A DNA stretch of 64,000 bases from Malania oleifera (GCF_029873635.1 NC_080423.1:92177191-92241190), one strand, 5' to 3'. Shown: positions 20,081-31,895, counted from the stretch's first letter. The notes: generated by a model not told the origin, from the letters alone. Made by a program: numbers and translations.

Positions 20081-22754
20081 CTCTGAGGCCTTGATTTTCA
20101 TATCATTTATATATATATATATAATCAACAACAATAAACAATCATCTGTCATGTCTCAAACTCTGATACCATATAAATAAGAGTCAACCCGAAGTGGGGT
20201 ACCGGATAATCAGTTCATCTTATATTCACATTCCTAACAATAGAAGTCAATATTCACATACCATTTAAAATACAAATACCAGAGTACTATGTATCTATCT
20301 ATACACACACATATACATATCCACAACTCCACAAAATACCCCAGTGGATTTCACAAAACACACCCTCCAACTCAAAATATTTACCCTGTCTATCAGGGTA
20401 CTAGCTCCCTTCTATCTCGGAGCTCTATCTACTGGTCTGTCTCGATTCCGTAAAGAGTTTAGATATTTGGGTGAGACAACTCTCAGTAAGATGAAATAAA
20501 TTTTTTACAGTATGTGGCAGTATGAGTTTAGTTATAATAATATACTCATTTAAGTGATTATGCCATTTGAGAAAATATATCGATTTGTGCTCATAATCAT
20601 ATAGATATTAAACATAATATTTTATAAGCTTTTATTGCATTTCTCAAATTCATACACATGCAACCCGTATTTATCAATGAAAGTTCTCAAAGATAGGGGA
20701 GATTACACACTCATACATGTAGTGCCCCTATACTCTGATATCTTTTGTAACCTTGCCCAATTAACTCGGGTGCGGCTACAACTAATACTTATCAGAGCCC
20801 TCACCTTACTCAGTAAGCCCTCAAGCAGAGAGTTTTATTTTGCCCTAGTAATTTATGTTATTAAACTCACACTCTTTCATTTCTCATATTCATACTCTAT
20901 AGCTTTCATAAGCTTTCATTTCTCAAATGCATATTCAATAGCTTTCATTCTTAAGAACATGTTCTAACTCAATAAATATCCATGTATACGTAAATCCACA
21001 TATATGTACTTTACATAATACAACAGATCGCCTAATTTTAACTCTCAACACATACTTACTTTCCATACTGAGCATTCCTCCCCAACGGCATCAGTAGAAA
21101 CTTCACAATATGGTTCCCATACTAAGCATACCTCCCCAACGGCATCAATAGGAACATCACCCACACAATTTCCATAGTGAGCATACCTCCCCATCGGCAT
21201 CAATAGGAACTACACACCTAAAATTTTCATACTGAGCATACCTCCCCATCAGCATCAGTAGGCACTACACACACAATTTTCATACTGAGCATACCTCCCC
21301 ATCGGCATCAATAAGAATTACACACCCAATTTCCATACTGAGCATACCTCCCCATCCGCATCAGTAGGAACTCATTGTCACAATTCAGTATTCACATTTC
21401 AGTATTCATATTTTTAGTATTCACTATTCAGTATTCACATTGCAATATTCACATTGCAATGTTCATATTTCAATATATATTCCATTTCACGTATTTCAAA
21501 ATTTCACAATAAAACATATCATAATTTCATATTTCCTCATTTATCATAGAAAACATTTCTATATTCATATTTCATATTCCATCACTTCCCAGTAAAATAC
21601 ACGTTGGTATAAAATAATTCATCTTTCTCAATAAAACAGTTTTATTGACTACTTTTCATCATTTCCCATATTACAAATCCCAAAACATCACAATTTTATC
21701 TAATATTCATATCATAATAATTTTAGGCAAAATATCATATTCTCATTTTCACGTATTAATTCAACCGGTAGTTCTCAAAATAACTGTTATAATTTATTCC
21801 CCTTACCTGTCTTACTGAGAGACCTACTAAAATACCCAATCTCACGCTCGCGACGTTCAAAACTCAAAACCCTGAAATTCACATTTCCCTTAAATCAATC
21901 AATTCAATTCCCAAAATAATAATTATTCTTAACATTTCCTAGGCTCACACGCTCCCATTAACCGGTTAAATTCTTAAAACACGCGTTTGATTTGCTTCCC
22001 ATATTTAAATTTAATTTCTTACATATTAAAAATACCAATAGGATAAAATCCCCACAGTTAATCTAATTCCAAAATATTTCCAAAAATCTAATTTAATCAA
22101 ATCCCTAAAATTTAACTTAATTCCAAAATATTCCCTAAAAGTCTTCTATAATCAAATACTCCAATTTAATAATCCCATATTATAATTTAACCGGTTGAAT
22201 TTATAAAATAATTGACATAATTTGTGCTCCTCACCTTAGCCTTGGAGTGGTGTCTAGGACCCCCAAATCAAAAATTTGCTCCGATTAACATGACGAGAAT
22301 CCAACTTAGGATCCTATGGTGGTGTCCAATCGTCAATTTGACTGAAGATTTAAGAAAAAATTGAGGAGAGAGTGAGCTTTTAACTTACCCCAGGAGTGGT
22401 ACTTACAACGCTCCTATGACAAATCCACTCCAGTTAAAATATAGGTGGCGGAGAATGGAACCCAGTGGTATTTTCTGTTTTCCGATCGGTACTCGTTAGG
22501 TCGAGGAAATCAAGGAAAAAGAGAAGGAGGAACAGAGAGAGAGAGAGAGAGAGAGACGGAGCCTCCGCAAGCTCCTCTGCTCAAGACATTTCCTTCCTGA
22601 AGGATCTGAATCCTTCGGGAAGGTATATATATATATATATTATAATATTATATTAATATTTTATATTATATTATTTAATAAATAATAATTATTAATTAAT
22701 TAATTTATTAATTTTTTTTACATTTCCATGCATATTATTTTTGAGGTCGTTACA
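20081..22754 (-). mobile_element. 5' LTR of the minus-strand gypsy element
   Basis: This matches the LTR at 6,417-9,175 over nearly its full length, including the minisatellite, the CT tract and the shared block (20,469-20,488). On the plus strand it ends GAGGTCGTTACA at 22,754. The other end has lost its terminal bases beside the PBS. Many substitutions separate the pair, so the insertion is old, or the two LTRs come from different copies. Confidence 0.8.
21060..21375 (-). repeat. Minisatellite, 54-bp unit, second LTR copy
   Basis: The same array as at 7,436-7,760, with about six units starting with CATACTGAGCATACCTCC or close variants. The copy number agrees between the LTRs. Confidence 0.88.
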
Positions 22755-23008
22755 GGAACTAAGAAAAATAAAAGAAATAGATAAAAGAAAAGAGAAAGGG
22801 AAAGGAAAGATGAAAATTGATTTGGCACAAAACCAAACCATCGACGGTTTTAGGGAGTCTCAGAAAAATCGTCGACGGTTACAACTACAGAGAGCAGTTT
22901 AAGTGTCAAACCATCGACGGTTTAATAAAATCCAGAAAAATCGTCAACGGTTTTCCTGCAGGCTGAGTTACTTAAGGGCTAAGTAACATAAATTTTTCAT
23001 AACTCTCA

Positions 23009-23095
<87 letters not shown>

Positions 23096-24732
23096 AAGCC
23101 TCCTGGATCACTCACGAGTGCTCCTTAATCCCCTTTCCCTTCTCTCGGCACGTCGGTCGTCGATCTTCAGCAAATTCGAGCGGCTAGGTTTCGTGGGTTC
23201 AAAAGTTTTAGGTAGTTTCTTCGGGAACAGGTAAGTGGATTAGATTATGTCAGTTATTTTTTAAATATGAACCGATTAAATTGCAATATATGTTTACGAG
23301 AACGGTATATATGATTTTCTGAACGAATTGGTATATGAAAATGGTTGTTTTGACTTTCATACGTTTTTGGGGAAAACTAAAGTGAATGGGTTGAACATCT
23401 CCTATTTTCAGGAAAGTTTATACTTTGATTTAAATTAAACTCTGGAGATGCTCGTACCTCTATTTTCAGCAACTTATATGTTTCCCAGACAGTTATGTAT
23501 GTTTATGAGTTATCAGATGAAAATTGTGTGGCATAAGAACGGTTTAAAATAGCATAAATGAACAGAATGTTTATACAGTTATGATACAGTATGATATGAT
23601 GGCTATATGCCAAGATGTGATATGATGGCTATAAGTCGAGATTTTGATATGATGGTTAGATGCCGAGTTTTGATATGTTGCCTTTATACCGAGACAATAT
23701 ATGACAGATATTTGACAGAATTATAAACAACTTATGTTTTATACAGTTTTATGAAAATGAATTCATGACTACAGTTTTATTGCGTAAATTGTCATATATG
23801 ATTTAAGAACCCTGAGTATATCAAATATTATGTTATGAGCACGGTACCATAGTTATGTGTTGGCAATGAGTGCAATCACACGGGGATGGAAGTGTGATGC
23901 GGGATAGTCGATTTGTCGCCTAGGTACAGTACTACTCCCAATGTAGTTCCGGGGGACCCCTCCCAATACAGTTCTAGGTGACCCTCCCGATGTAGTTCCA
24001 GGTATAGGGTAGGCACAATCTTACTTACTACCTTTTTCTCACTTAACTATGGTCGATTGGCCATATGCTAAGTCTAGCCTTCGGGCCGCACAACCCATCA
24101 TGAGAGGAAGCATGTCGATGTGAAAGTATGACGATGCTACTTCAGTAATACAGAGTGTTTTCTTTTATACATATATGAGAAAATTTACTATAAATAGACT
24201 ATATTGAGCCGACAATACATTCATCAGAAATTAGGTACTTTTAGATATACTATACAGTAAGTTTTAAAATGTCATTTCAAACATAGTTAAATAAGGAAAG
24301 AATTATAATTACATGGAAACTCATGCTAGCCACACATTGACGATAATTTAATCCACCATACTGAGAAGTGTCTCACCCCATTATCCATCTCATTTTTTAG
24401 GTTCTACAAGGAACCATTCCTAGCTTACTACGTGGCTGGGATTAGACTTTTGGGAGTGGTAGACAGATTTGGTGAGTCGCCAGCTATTATGCTTTGTTAA
24501 TTTTGGGTTGTATTATATTGACAAGTAGTTTTTATATGTATTTGGAGACAGTTAGAACTCTGGTAATGTGATTGAAGTGTTTTTCTTCCGTTGTATGATT
24601 TTATTTTCAATAATGATAGGTGCACCTGGAATTCCCTGTTTAGGGTGAATTGCAATAATTATGGTATCAGAGAGTGTTATTTTTATTCACAAATAACACC
24701 TCGGGCCCACTTTTGGGTTTGAGGGCGTTACA
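22755..24732 (+). mobile_element. 5' LTR of a plus-strand Tekay/Del-like gypsy element
   Basis: This matches the LTR at 31,909-33,774 from GGAACTAAGAAAA onward and ends GAGGGCGTTACA at 24,732. The first ten bases expected from the 3' LTR (TGTAGTAACC) are not present: the LTR directly abuts the neighbouring minus-strand LTR. It contains a GTCGACGG cluster (22,836-22,960), a (CT)n tract, the shared block (24,359-24,379) and a PBS-like TGGTATCAGAGAG at 24,662-24,674. Confidence 0.9.
23011..23092 (+). repeat. (CT)n microsatellite in the 5' LTR
   Basis: About 40 CT units on the sense strand. The 3' LTR has a shorter tract at 32,107-32,164, so this tract has changed in length since insertion. Confidence 0.95.
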
Positions 24733-24734
24733 AG

Positions 24735-24747
24735 TAGTATCAGAGCC
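24735..24747 (+). promoter_or_regulatory. Primer binding site, initiator-Met tRNA
   Basis: TAGTATCAGAGCC begins two bases after the end of the 5' LTR. It matches the standard TGGTATCAGAGCC site except at one base. Reverse transcription of the element would start here. Confidence 0.85.
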
Positions 24748-25137
24748 AAAGTTGTTAGGTTCTGCTGACTATATCAAATGATCTTACCAGAGTATAGGTT
24801 CAAAGTAACACGAGGATAGGAATGAGTAGAATAGGAATTTTGAGTTTTTCTTTGTAAGCCTAGAGGTAGAAATCCCTTGACGGACTTCTATGATTTTCTG
24901 AATCAGTCAACGGGTTCATAAAATCATGACAATCCATCGACGGTTTTGTTTCCGAGTGGAGAGGTAGGAATATGAAAACTAGAATGGAAATAAGAAATTA
25001 GCAGAGTATATCGTAATTTAGGGGATATGATTTAGGTCGGTACTTGAAATTTATTAAAGTGAGTTTTTTAGTATTATAATTGCACCAGACATCTTAGGAT
25101 ATTAAAATTCTAAAATCATCTCGATTATCTCTTCAGG

Positions 25138-25861
25138 ATGGATCCCAAGGATAATAATACGAACGTTGGAGGAAGCAATAACGAAGGGATGTCAAATAAG
25201 GATGGCAATGACTCTACTCAGTGATTCAGGACTTCCCCTAGCAGTTCATGACCGAGGTCATGTGGAGTTTGGTCGTACTGCAATGCATAGATGAGCAAAA
25301 GGTGCTCTACGCCATGTTCATGTTGACTGGAGAGGCCGAGAGATGGTTGCAAGCGGTAAAGCTACTAGAGGAGCAAAGACTAGTATCGGTAGTGATGACT
25401 TGGAGCCGCTTCAGAGAGATTTTATTTGACCAATAGTTTCCAGCCTCCATTAAGAACGTTAAGGCGAAAGAGTTCCTGAACCTAACTCAGGGACACCTGA
25501 CTGTTCTACAGTACGCTGCTAGGTTTGTGGAGCTATCTCATTTTGCTCCTTATATGGTACCAAACGAGTCCAGGAAGTCTTGGAAGTTCGAGAGGGGTAT
25601 AAAGCAGAAGATATTAAAGTAGGTGGCTGTGTTGCAGGTGCAAGATTTCTCTACACTGGTGGATAAGGCCGTTGTGGTAGAGACGAGTCTACAAAGAGAT
25701 GTGGGGGTTCAGAACCCAAAGAAGAGGTCTATGCCTTCTAGTTCTTATACAAATGCGAGACAGAGTCCTTGGAGGAGGTATGGTAATAGCGGAGGCTAGC
25801 AATAGGAGATGGGCGGTGGTGCATTTCAGGGTACCTCATCATACCCTGCTTGCCCTACATA
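25138..25861 (+). pseudogene. gag of the Tekay/Del-like element, part 1
   Basis: Start ATG at 25,138 (MDPKDNNTNVGG). The most legible part is [20 protein letters not shown], then [14 protein letters not shown], then [20 protein letters not shown]. Several in-frame TAG codons replace expected residues, so no complete protein can be made. The reading continues after the solo LTR, at 27,957, with a zinc-knuckle region. The role in a live element would be capsid formation around the element RNA. Confidence 0.85.
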
Positions 25862-25866
25862 TGGCA

Positions 25867-26012
25867 TGTAATGACCCACAAAAAAAATATTATTAATTTT
25901 TTTAAAAAAATTATTATTAATTAATTAATTATTATTAAGGAAATTAATTAAAGGAATAAACAAATAAAAGGAATAGTGTGAAAAAAAAATGAAATAAGGA
26001 TATATATTAAGT

Positions 26013-26066
<54 letters not shown>

Positions 26067-27951
26067 TATTATATAATAAGGTAAAAGAAAAAAAAAAAAG
26101 GAAAGGTAAGGATAAAGGAAAGAAAAAAAAAAAGGAAACTTAATGGTTAAGTTTTGAATAAAGCGGGAAAGGAAAGAATAAAAAAAAAAAAAAAAAGCTT
26201 CACGTGGCAGAACAAAGGAAGAAAGAAGAGAAAAAAAAAAACTCTCTCAGCTCACGCTCTCCACTCCTCCTCTCTCTACAACTTCGTGGCGGAATTTCGC
26301 CCAATTGAAAATTTGAAAATACCACTAGACTTCATTCTCCCCCACCGATATATCTACCGAAGTGGATTTGTCATAGGAGCAACATGGGCATATCTCCCGG
26401 GGTAAGGCAAATTCTCATTCTTACCTCAATTTTTCTTAAATTTTAAGTCAAATGGACGATCGGACACCATCACGAGAATCTAGGGATGATTCTCTACAAG
26501 TCTAGCGGAGCAGATTTCTTGTCGGGTCGTTGCAGAAATAGCCCCAAAGTTAGGATAAATGAGTTATTTAGAAATTAATTATTATTTAATTAATGTAAAT
26601 TAGAAAAGGTTAAAATAATATTTTATTGGAGTTGATTTGATTGAATCAGGATTTGGGTGAGCGCTGCGGGTATAATTTTAGGAGCCCTGTAGGCGTGATT
26701 TAGGAAATCAGGTAAGGAAAAATAAAATTATATCAGTATTTTATTAAGGTAAACCGTTTATTTATGAGCGTATGAAATTTATTATTTATCTATATGATTT
26801 TTAGAACCGTCTGAGTAGTAGAAAATGATGATTTTGTTTAAGATTTGTATTTGGGATAATTGCATATGATATTAAATTCGTGTGACATGGGAACAATTTT
26901 TCCTAATAAATTGAATATGAATTACTGTGGTATTTGGGTTTGCATGTGGGTGTGTTTGGAATGATTATGACATAATGAATGAATTGTTATGTTTGACTCC
27001 GGTGTGGAAATGCATTGATCTTTTGGGATACTGTGTGGGAATGAATTGATCTGTTGGATTCCTATGTGGAAATGCATTGATGCGTCTGTGTGAATTAATT
27101 GGTGTGGTTATTCATATGCATCTCAATATAACGTTGGCATGAGGAGGTTGTTATATTGCCTGGATGTAAATCATGATATGACGTTGGCAGGTCGAGGAGC
27201 TTGTCATATTGTCATTTATATGGGGTAGGACATTGGCAGGTAGAGGAGCTTGTTCTACTGATGTATGACGAGTAGGTCATGGGGATTGGATACTGGTGAA
27301 TAGTGGTGTCTGTGTGGGCCACGTGTTGAGAAAGCTGGAGTGGTGCATGTGAGGGCCACGTTATATCCTATGGGAACTTTCACCTACATAAAAATTATGT
27401 ACTTGTGCATATTGGATGTGGGTATGATATTAGATATCGAGGATGTTATTAATGGTACATTTTCTCAGTTGTTATTGATATTATGTGAGAAACAATTTAT
27501 TTTGATATGTAGATATTAAAACTCATGTGTCACACACTGTTATAATTTATTCCACCCTTATTGAGAAGTGTCTCACCCTAGTGGATTAATAATTTTTCAG
27601 GTTCTTCTGGAGACCGGGTTTGAAGGCCTATGCTGGGATTGTATTTGGTGGTTTCTTTTTGGGGTATTGTGAAATACTGATATATGTATAGATATATTTG
27701 TACGAGATTATGTTTTAAATACTGGTTGTGGATATAGATATCTAGATGTTGTAGTGTTTTTTTTTTGGGTTGCTATATAGAACTCTGGTATTTACTTGAG
27801 GATATTTATTTATATTTTGCTGCATGCATGATAATTATGGTATCAGATATAGGTGACTGGAACACGTGGCACCCGGGCCCCACTTGGCGAGTTTCGGGGC
27901 GTCACATTGATAATTTTTTTTAATTAATTATATTTTTTTTGGGTCGTCACA
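25867..27951 (+). mobile_element. Solo LTR inside gag, exact TSD TGGCA
   Basis: The LTR runs from TGTAATGACCC (25,867) to GGGTCGTCACA (27,951). It is flanked by TGGCA at 25,862-25,866 and 27,952-27,956. Without it the gag knuckle region reads on in one frame. It belongs to the same family as the LTR at 62,685-64,000, with matching lines around GAGAATCTAGGGATGATTCT. The last 45 bp (27,907-27,951) are a near inverted copy of the first 45 bp, and an extra LTR-like end GGGGCGTCACA lies just before them at 27,896-27,906. Confidence 0.93.
26018..26061. repeat. (TA)n microsatellite
   Basis: About 20 TA units in the 5' part of the solo LTR. Confidence 0.9.
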
Positions 27952-27956
27952 TGGCA

Positions 27957-28132
27957 AGAGGCATCAGTGGGAGTGCAAAGGAGGATCAGGTGGCTGCTTC
28001 CAGTGCGGTAGGGCCAGACATATGGCATGATATTATCGCGCGACGTTGAACAACACACCCCTATAGCATCAATATCAGGGAGGTAACTAGGCACCGCGCG
28101 AAAACTACCAGAGGGACACTGCCTAAGCGCGG
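27957..28132 (+). pseudogene. gag part 2, zinc-knuckle region
   Basis: After the solo LTR the frame continues RHQWECKGGSGGCFQCGRAR, then HMA and a stop, then YYRATLNN. The last cysteine of the second CX2CX4HX4C knuckle is replaced by Tyr and a stop lies inside the knuckle. It would have bound element RNA in an intact copy. Confidence 0.75.
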
Positions 28133-28560
28133 GTGTATTCCTTGACTCCTGGCGATGCCGAGAATGCAGGAGATGTGGTAACAGGTAATATTTATGTGCT
28201 TTCAAATAGAGCTATTGTATTGTTTAACTCAGGAGCGACGCACTCTTTCGTATCTCGGGGGTTCATCAAGTTATGCGGGGTAGAGACGCAGTTGTTAGAT
28301 GTTGAGTTAGATGTGGACACCAACAGGGTTAGTGATAGTGTGTAGCAAAGTGATTAGAGACTACCCAGTGGAGATTTAGGGGAGAATGTTGCCTGCTAGT
28401 TTGATTATTTTTTACATTTATGGTTTTGATGTCATTTTAAGGATGGACTGGTTAGCATCCAATTATGCGAGTATTGATTGCCACAGGAAGGAGGTAGTGT
28501 TCAAACCTCCTAGGGAGCAGAAGTTTAAATTTCTCAGGTCGTGTGTGCGCTCTACACCAT
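28133..28560 (+). pseudogene. Aspartic protease with altered active site
   Basis: YSLTPGDAENAGDVVTGNIY leads into the active-site line VLFNSGATHSFVS. The catalytic Asp of the usual DSG/DTG triad is Asn here. Stop codons interrupt after VSDSV. The domain end RMDWLASNYASIDCHRKEVV is readable near 28,443-28,502. The domain is therefore doubly inactive. Confidence 0.82.
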
Positions 28561-29415
28561 GAATTCTTTTAGTCATTCAAGTAAGGAGGCTACTTCTGGA
28601 GGGATGCCAAGGGTACCTAGCGTTTGTGAAAGAAGCATCGAGGGAGGAACTTAAACTGGAGGATATCCCCGTGGTAAGGGAGTTCTCATATGATTTTTTA
28701 TAGGAGTTACCGGGATTGCCTCCTGATCGCGAGGTGGAGTTTGTCATTGATTTGATTCCAGGTACAGTGCTCATTTCAAAAGCTTCATACAGAATGTCTC
28801 TAGCGGAACAAAAGGAGTTGAAGGAGCAGCTACAAGAACTACTTGATAAGGGGTTAATCAGACCGAGCGTATCACTCCGAGGACCTCCACTGTTGTTTTT
28901 AAAGAAGAAAGATGGGTCGATGAGGATGTGCATCGACTGCAGAGAGATCAACAAAGTGACAGTGTAGAATAAGTACCGGTTACCCTGTATTGATGATCTG
29001 TTCAACCAGCTACAGGGCACACAGGTCTTCTCCAAGATCAATCTGTGATCCGGGTATTATCAGATGAGGGTTAAAACAGTGGATGTACCAAATACGGATT
29101 TCCGCACTAGGTATGGCCATTACAAATTTTTGGTTATGCCTTTCGGATTGACCAATGCTCCTGCGACATTTATAGACCTAATGATCAAGGTGTTCCATGA
29201 GTACTTATATTAGTTTGTGGTTGTATTCATCGATGACATCCTGGTTTATTAAAAGATCCCTGAGAAGCATGCGACTTATTTGAAGTTGGTAGTTCAGGTA
29301 CTTAGAGAAAATAAGTTGTTTTCTAAATTCAAGATATTCGAATTCTGGTTAGAACAAGTTGCATTTCTAGGACATGTAGTGTCCACGGAAGGTACTTCAA
29401 TGGACCCGCCAAAAT
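28561..29415 (+). pseudogene. Reverse transcriptase, broken
   Basis: Recognisable in order: [16 protein letters not shown] (about 28,719-28,766), [59 protein letters not shown] (about 29,110-29,170) and the catalytic line VVVFIDDILVY (about 29,218-29,250). The FIDD site is kept. At least four in-frame stops interrupt it, several at positions where the family has Gln or Arg codons. A one-base deletion near 29,404 shifts the frame before RNase H. Confidence 0.88.
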
Positions 29416-30007
29416 AGAGGTGGTAAATGATTGGGCGAGACCAAAGAACGTGCATGAGGTCAGAAGTTTCTTGGGTCTGGTAGGATACTATCGCCGGTTC
29501 ATAGAAGGATTTTCTAGACTATCAGGTCATCTAAAACGGATTGCAAGGAAGAACATGAAGTTTGAGTGGACTAGTGAGTGCGAGCAGAGTTTCCAGGAAC
29601 TGAAGCAGCGACTAGTCACTGCCCCAGTTTTGACCATTCCATCAGGAGAGAGTGGATTCTTGATCTACAGTGACGCATCTCAGAAAGGACTCAAGTGTGT
29701 CTTAATGCAATAGGGTAAGGTCATCGCGTATGCTTCTCACCAAATCAAGTAGTACGAGAAGAACTATCTTACGCATGGCATGGAATTGACAGCGATAGTT
29801 TATGCGTTAAAGATTTGGAGGCACTACCTATACGATGAACAGTGCGAGATCTTTACTAATCATAAGAGACTTAAGTACTTTTTCACCCAGAAGGAGTTGA
29901 ACATGAGGCAGCAGAGATGGCTTGAGTTGATAAAGGATTATGACTCTACCATTAGTTACCACCCAGGAAAAGTTAATGTGGTAGCTTATGCGTTGAGTCA
30001 AAAATAA
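29416..30007 (+). pseudogene. RT thumb and RNase H, broken
   Basis: [20 protein letters not shown] and [18 protein letters not shown] are followed by RNase H lines [49 protein letters not shown] and [17 protein letters not shown]. Two catalytic Asp positions are changed compared with the usual TDHK and ADALS: Asn in TNHK and Tyr in AYALS. The stop after YALSQK is near the normal end of RNase H. Confidence 0.85.
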
Positions 30008-31140
30008 GTGGGTGTGTCAGTCTCAGCAGTGGTAGTTCAGCATCAAATCAGGATGGACCTAGAAAGGTTGGGTGTGAAGTTAATGGAAGGAAATCACCAG
30101 GCGTTCATTACTAACCTGGAAGTTCAACCGACCTTACGGCAAAGGATCAAGACAGCTCAAACGAAAGATGCAGAGCTGGTAGAGATTGTGAATGACATAC
30201 AAAGTGGTTTGAGGATAGATTACAATGTCTCATACGATGGGGTGTTAAGGCTCTTCACTAGGATATGTGTATCAAATGACGTTGAGATCAAATGAGTCAT
30301 TTTGGATAAGGCACATCGCTCTCTCCTTACAGTGCATCTAGGGAGCACAACAATGTACAGTGATCTGCGGGAATCTTTCTGGTGGAATAACATGAAGAGG
30401 GGGATCCCCAAATTTGTGGAATAGTGCCTGATATGTTAGCAAGTGAAGTCCGAGCACCAAAGGCTAGCGAGACCGTTGCAACCACTTCTCGTTCCTGAGT
30501 GGAAGTGGAAGCACATTTCCATGGACTTTGTCACGAGTTTACCATTGGCACTTCAGGGATAGAATGTGATCTGGGTAGTTGTTGACCGAATGACGAAGAC
30601 TACTCATTTTGTTTCGATTAAAGTCAATTATTCTATGAATAGGCTGGCAGAACTCTATGTTCAGGAAATAGTCAGGTTGCACGGGGTGCCAGCATCCATC
30701 GTTTTAGATCGGGACTCACGTTTCACTTCCAGGTTTTGGATAAGTTTGCTGGAAGCATTTGGGACTCAACTCACCTTCAGTACTACATTTCACCCACAGA
30801 CCGATGGATAGTCAGAGACAACCATTCAGATTCTAGAGGATATTCTCTAAGCGTGTATATTGAATTTTGGGGGTGGATGAATTTGACATCTGCCATTAGT
30901 TGAGTTTTCTTATAACAATAGTCACTAGGCTAGTATCGGTATGGCGCCGTATGAGGCATTGTATGGTTGAAGGTGCCGATCTCCGTTGTACTGGGATAAG
31001 ATTGGTGAGTGGCAGATTTTGGGGCTGAAACTTGTTCAGAAGACCTCTGAGAAAGTCAAGCTCATTAGAGAAAGGATTAAAACAGCATAGAGTTGGCAGA
31101 AGAGTTATGCGGATACACACCGGCGAGAGCTGGAGTTCGA
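30008..31140 (+). pseudogene. Integrase zinc and catalytic core, broken
   Basis: The N-terminal HHCC region is seen as LDKAHRSLLTVHLGSTTMYS (near 30,304-30,363) and CLIC followed by a stop and QVK. The catalytic core shows [12 protein letters not shown] (first Asp, about 30,570-30,610), [13 protein letters not shown] (second Asp) and PQTDG, a stop, then SETTIQILED with the Glu region. VEFSYNNSH and APYEALYG follow. Several TAG/TGA codons interrupt. In an intact element this protein inserts the cDNA. Confidence 0.85.
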
Positions 31141-31560
31141 GATAGGAAATGTGATATTTTTTAGGATTGCTCTGATGAAAGGGATAATGAGATTCGGAAG
31201 GAGGGGTAAGCTAAGCCCTAGATACATCGGGCCATTCGAGATTCTAGAGAGAGTTGGTTTGGTGGCGTATAGAATAGCATTGCCCCCAGCACTGTCTAGG
31301 ATCTACGACGTATTCCATATGTCCATGCTAAGGAGGTATGTTCCAGGCCCATCACATGTGATAAGTTATGAGTCTTTGGAGATAAGGTACACTTTGGCAT
31401 ATGATGAGATACCAGTTCAAATCCTATATTGTAAGGAACAGAAGCTACGCACTAAGAGAATTCTGCTTGTGCAGGTACTTTGGCGTAATCACGCAGTCGA
31501 GGAAGCTTTATGGGAATTAGAGATGGAAATATGTCAAAAGTACCCATAGCTTTTCAGAGA
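31141..31560 (+). pseudogene. Integrase C-terminus with chromodomain-like tail
   Basis: A 132-codon open stretch (31,151-31,549) reads KLSPRYIGPFEILERVGLVA, then ALPPALSRIYDVFHMSMLRR, then a tail with PVQIL, VQVLWRNHAVEEALWELE and CQKYP. The tail resembles the chromodomain at the integrase end of Tekay/Del-type chromoviruses, which is the basis for the lineage call. This is the longest undamaged piece of the element. Confidence 0.8.
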
Positions 31561-31895
31561 GGCTCAGCACTAGACAGGTCAGTATGACAGCACAGGTAAG
31601 TGTTTAGTTTTGTATATAAGTTGTTTAGAATAGGTTTTTTTAGTTTTATCAGTTTGTTTACGGTTTTAGTATATGGATGGTCTGTGGGAGAGTTTTATAT
31701 GGATATTGTAATATCCCGAGATATTGTGTGTAACCACAATATTCTTCCGCCATAAGTGGGGGTAATTAATAAACTTGGGACAGAATTGCTATGTGGACAG
31801 TCACCGGCTCTTCTTAGAGTCAAATCAACAAATCAGTGATAATCCAATGGATGAGATAAGAATCAGTTAGCAAATTTCAAGGACAAAATTTTTGT

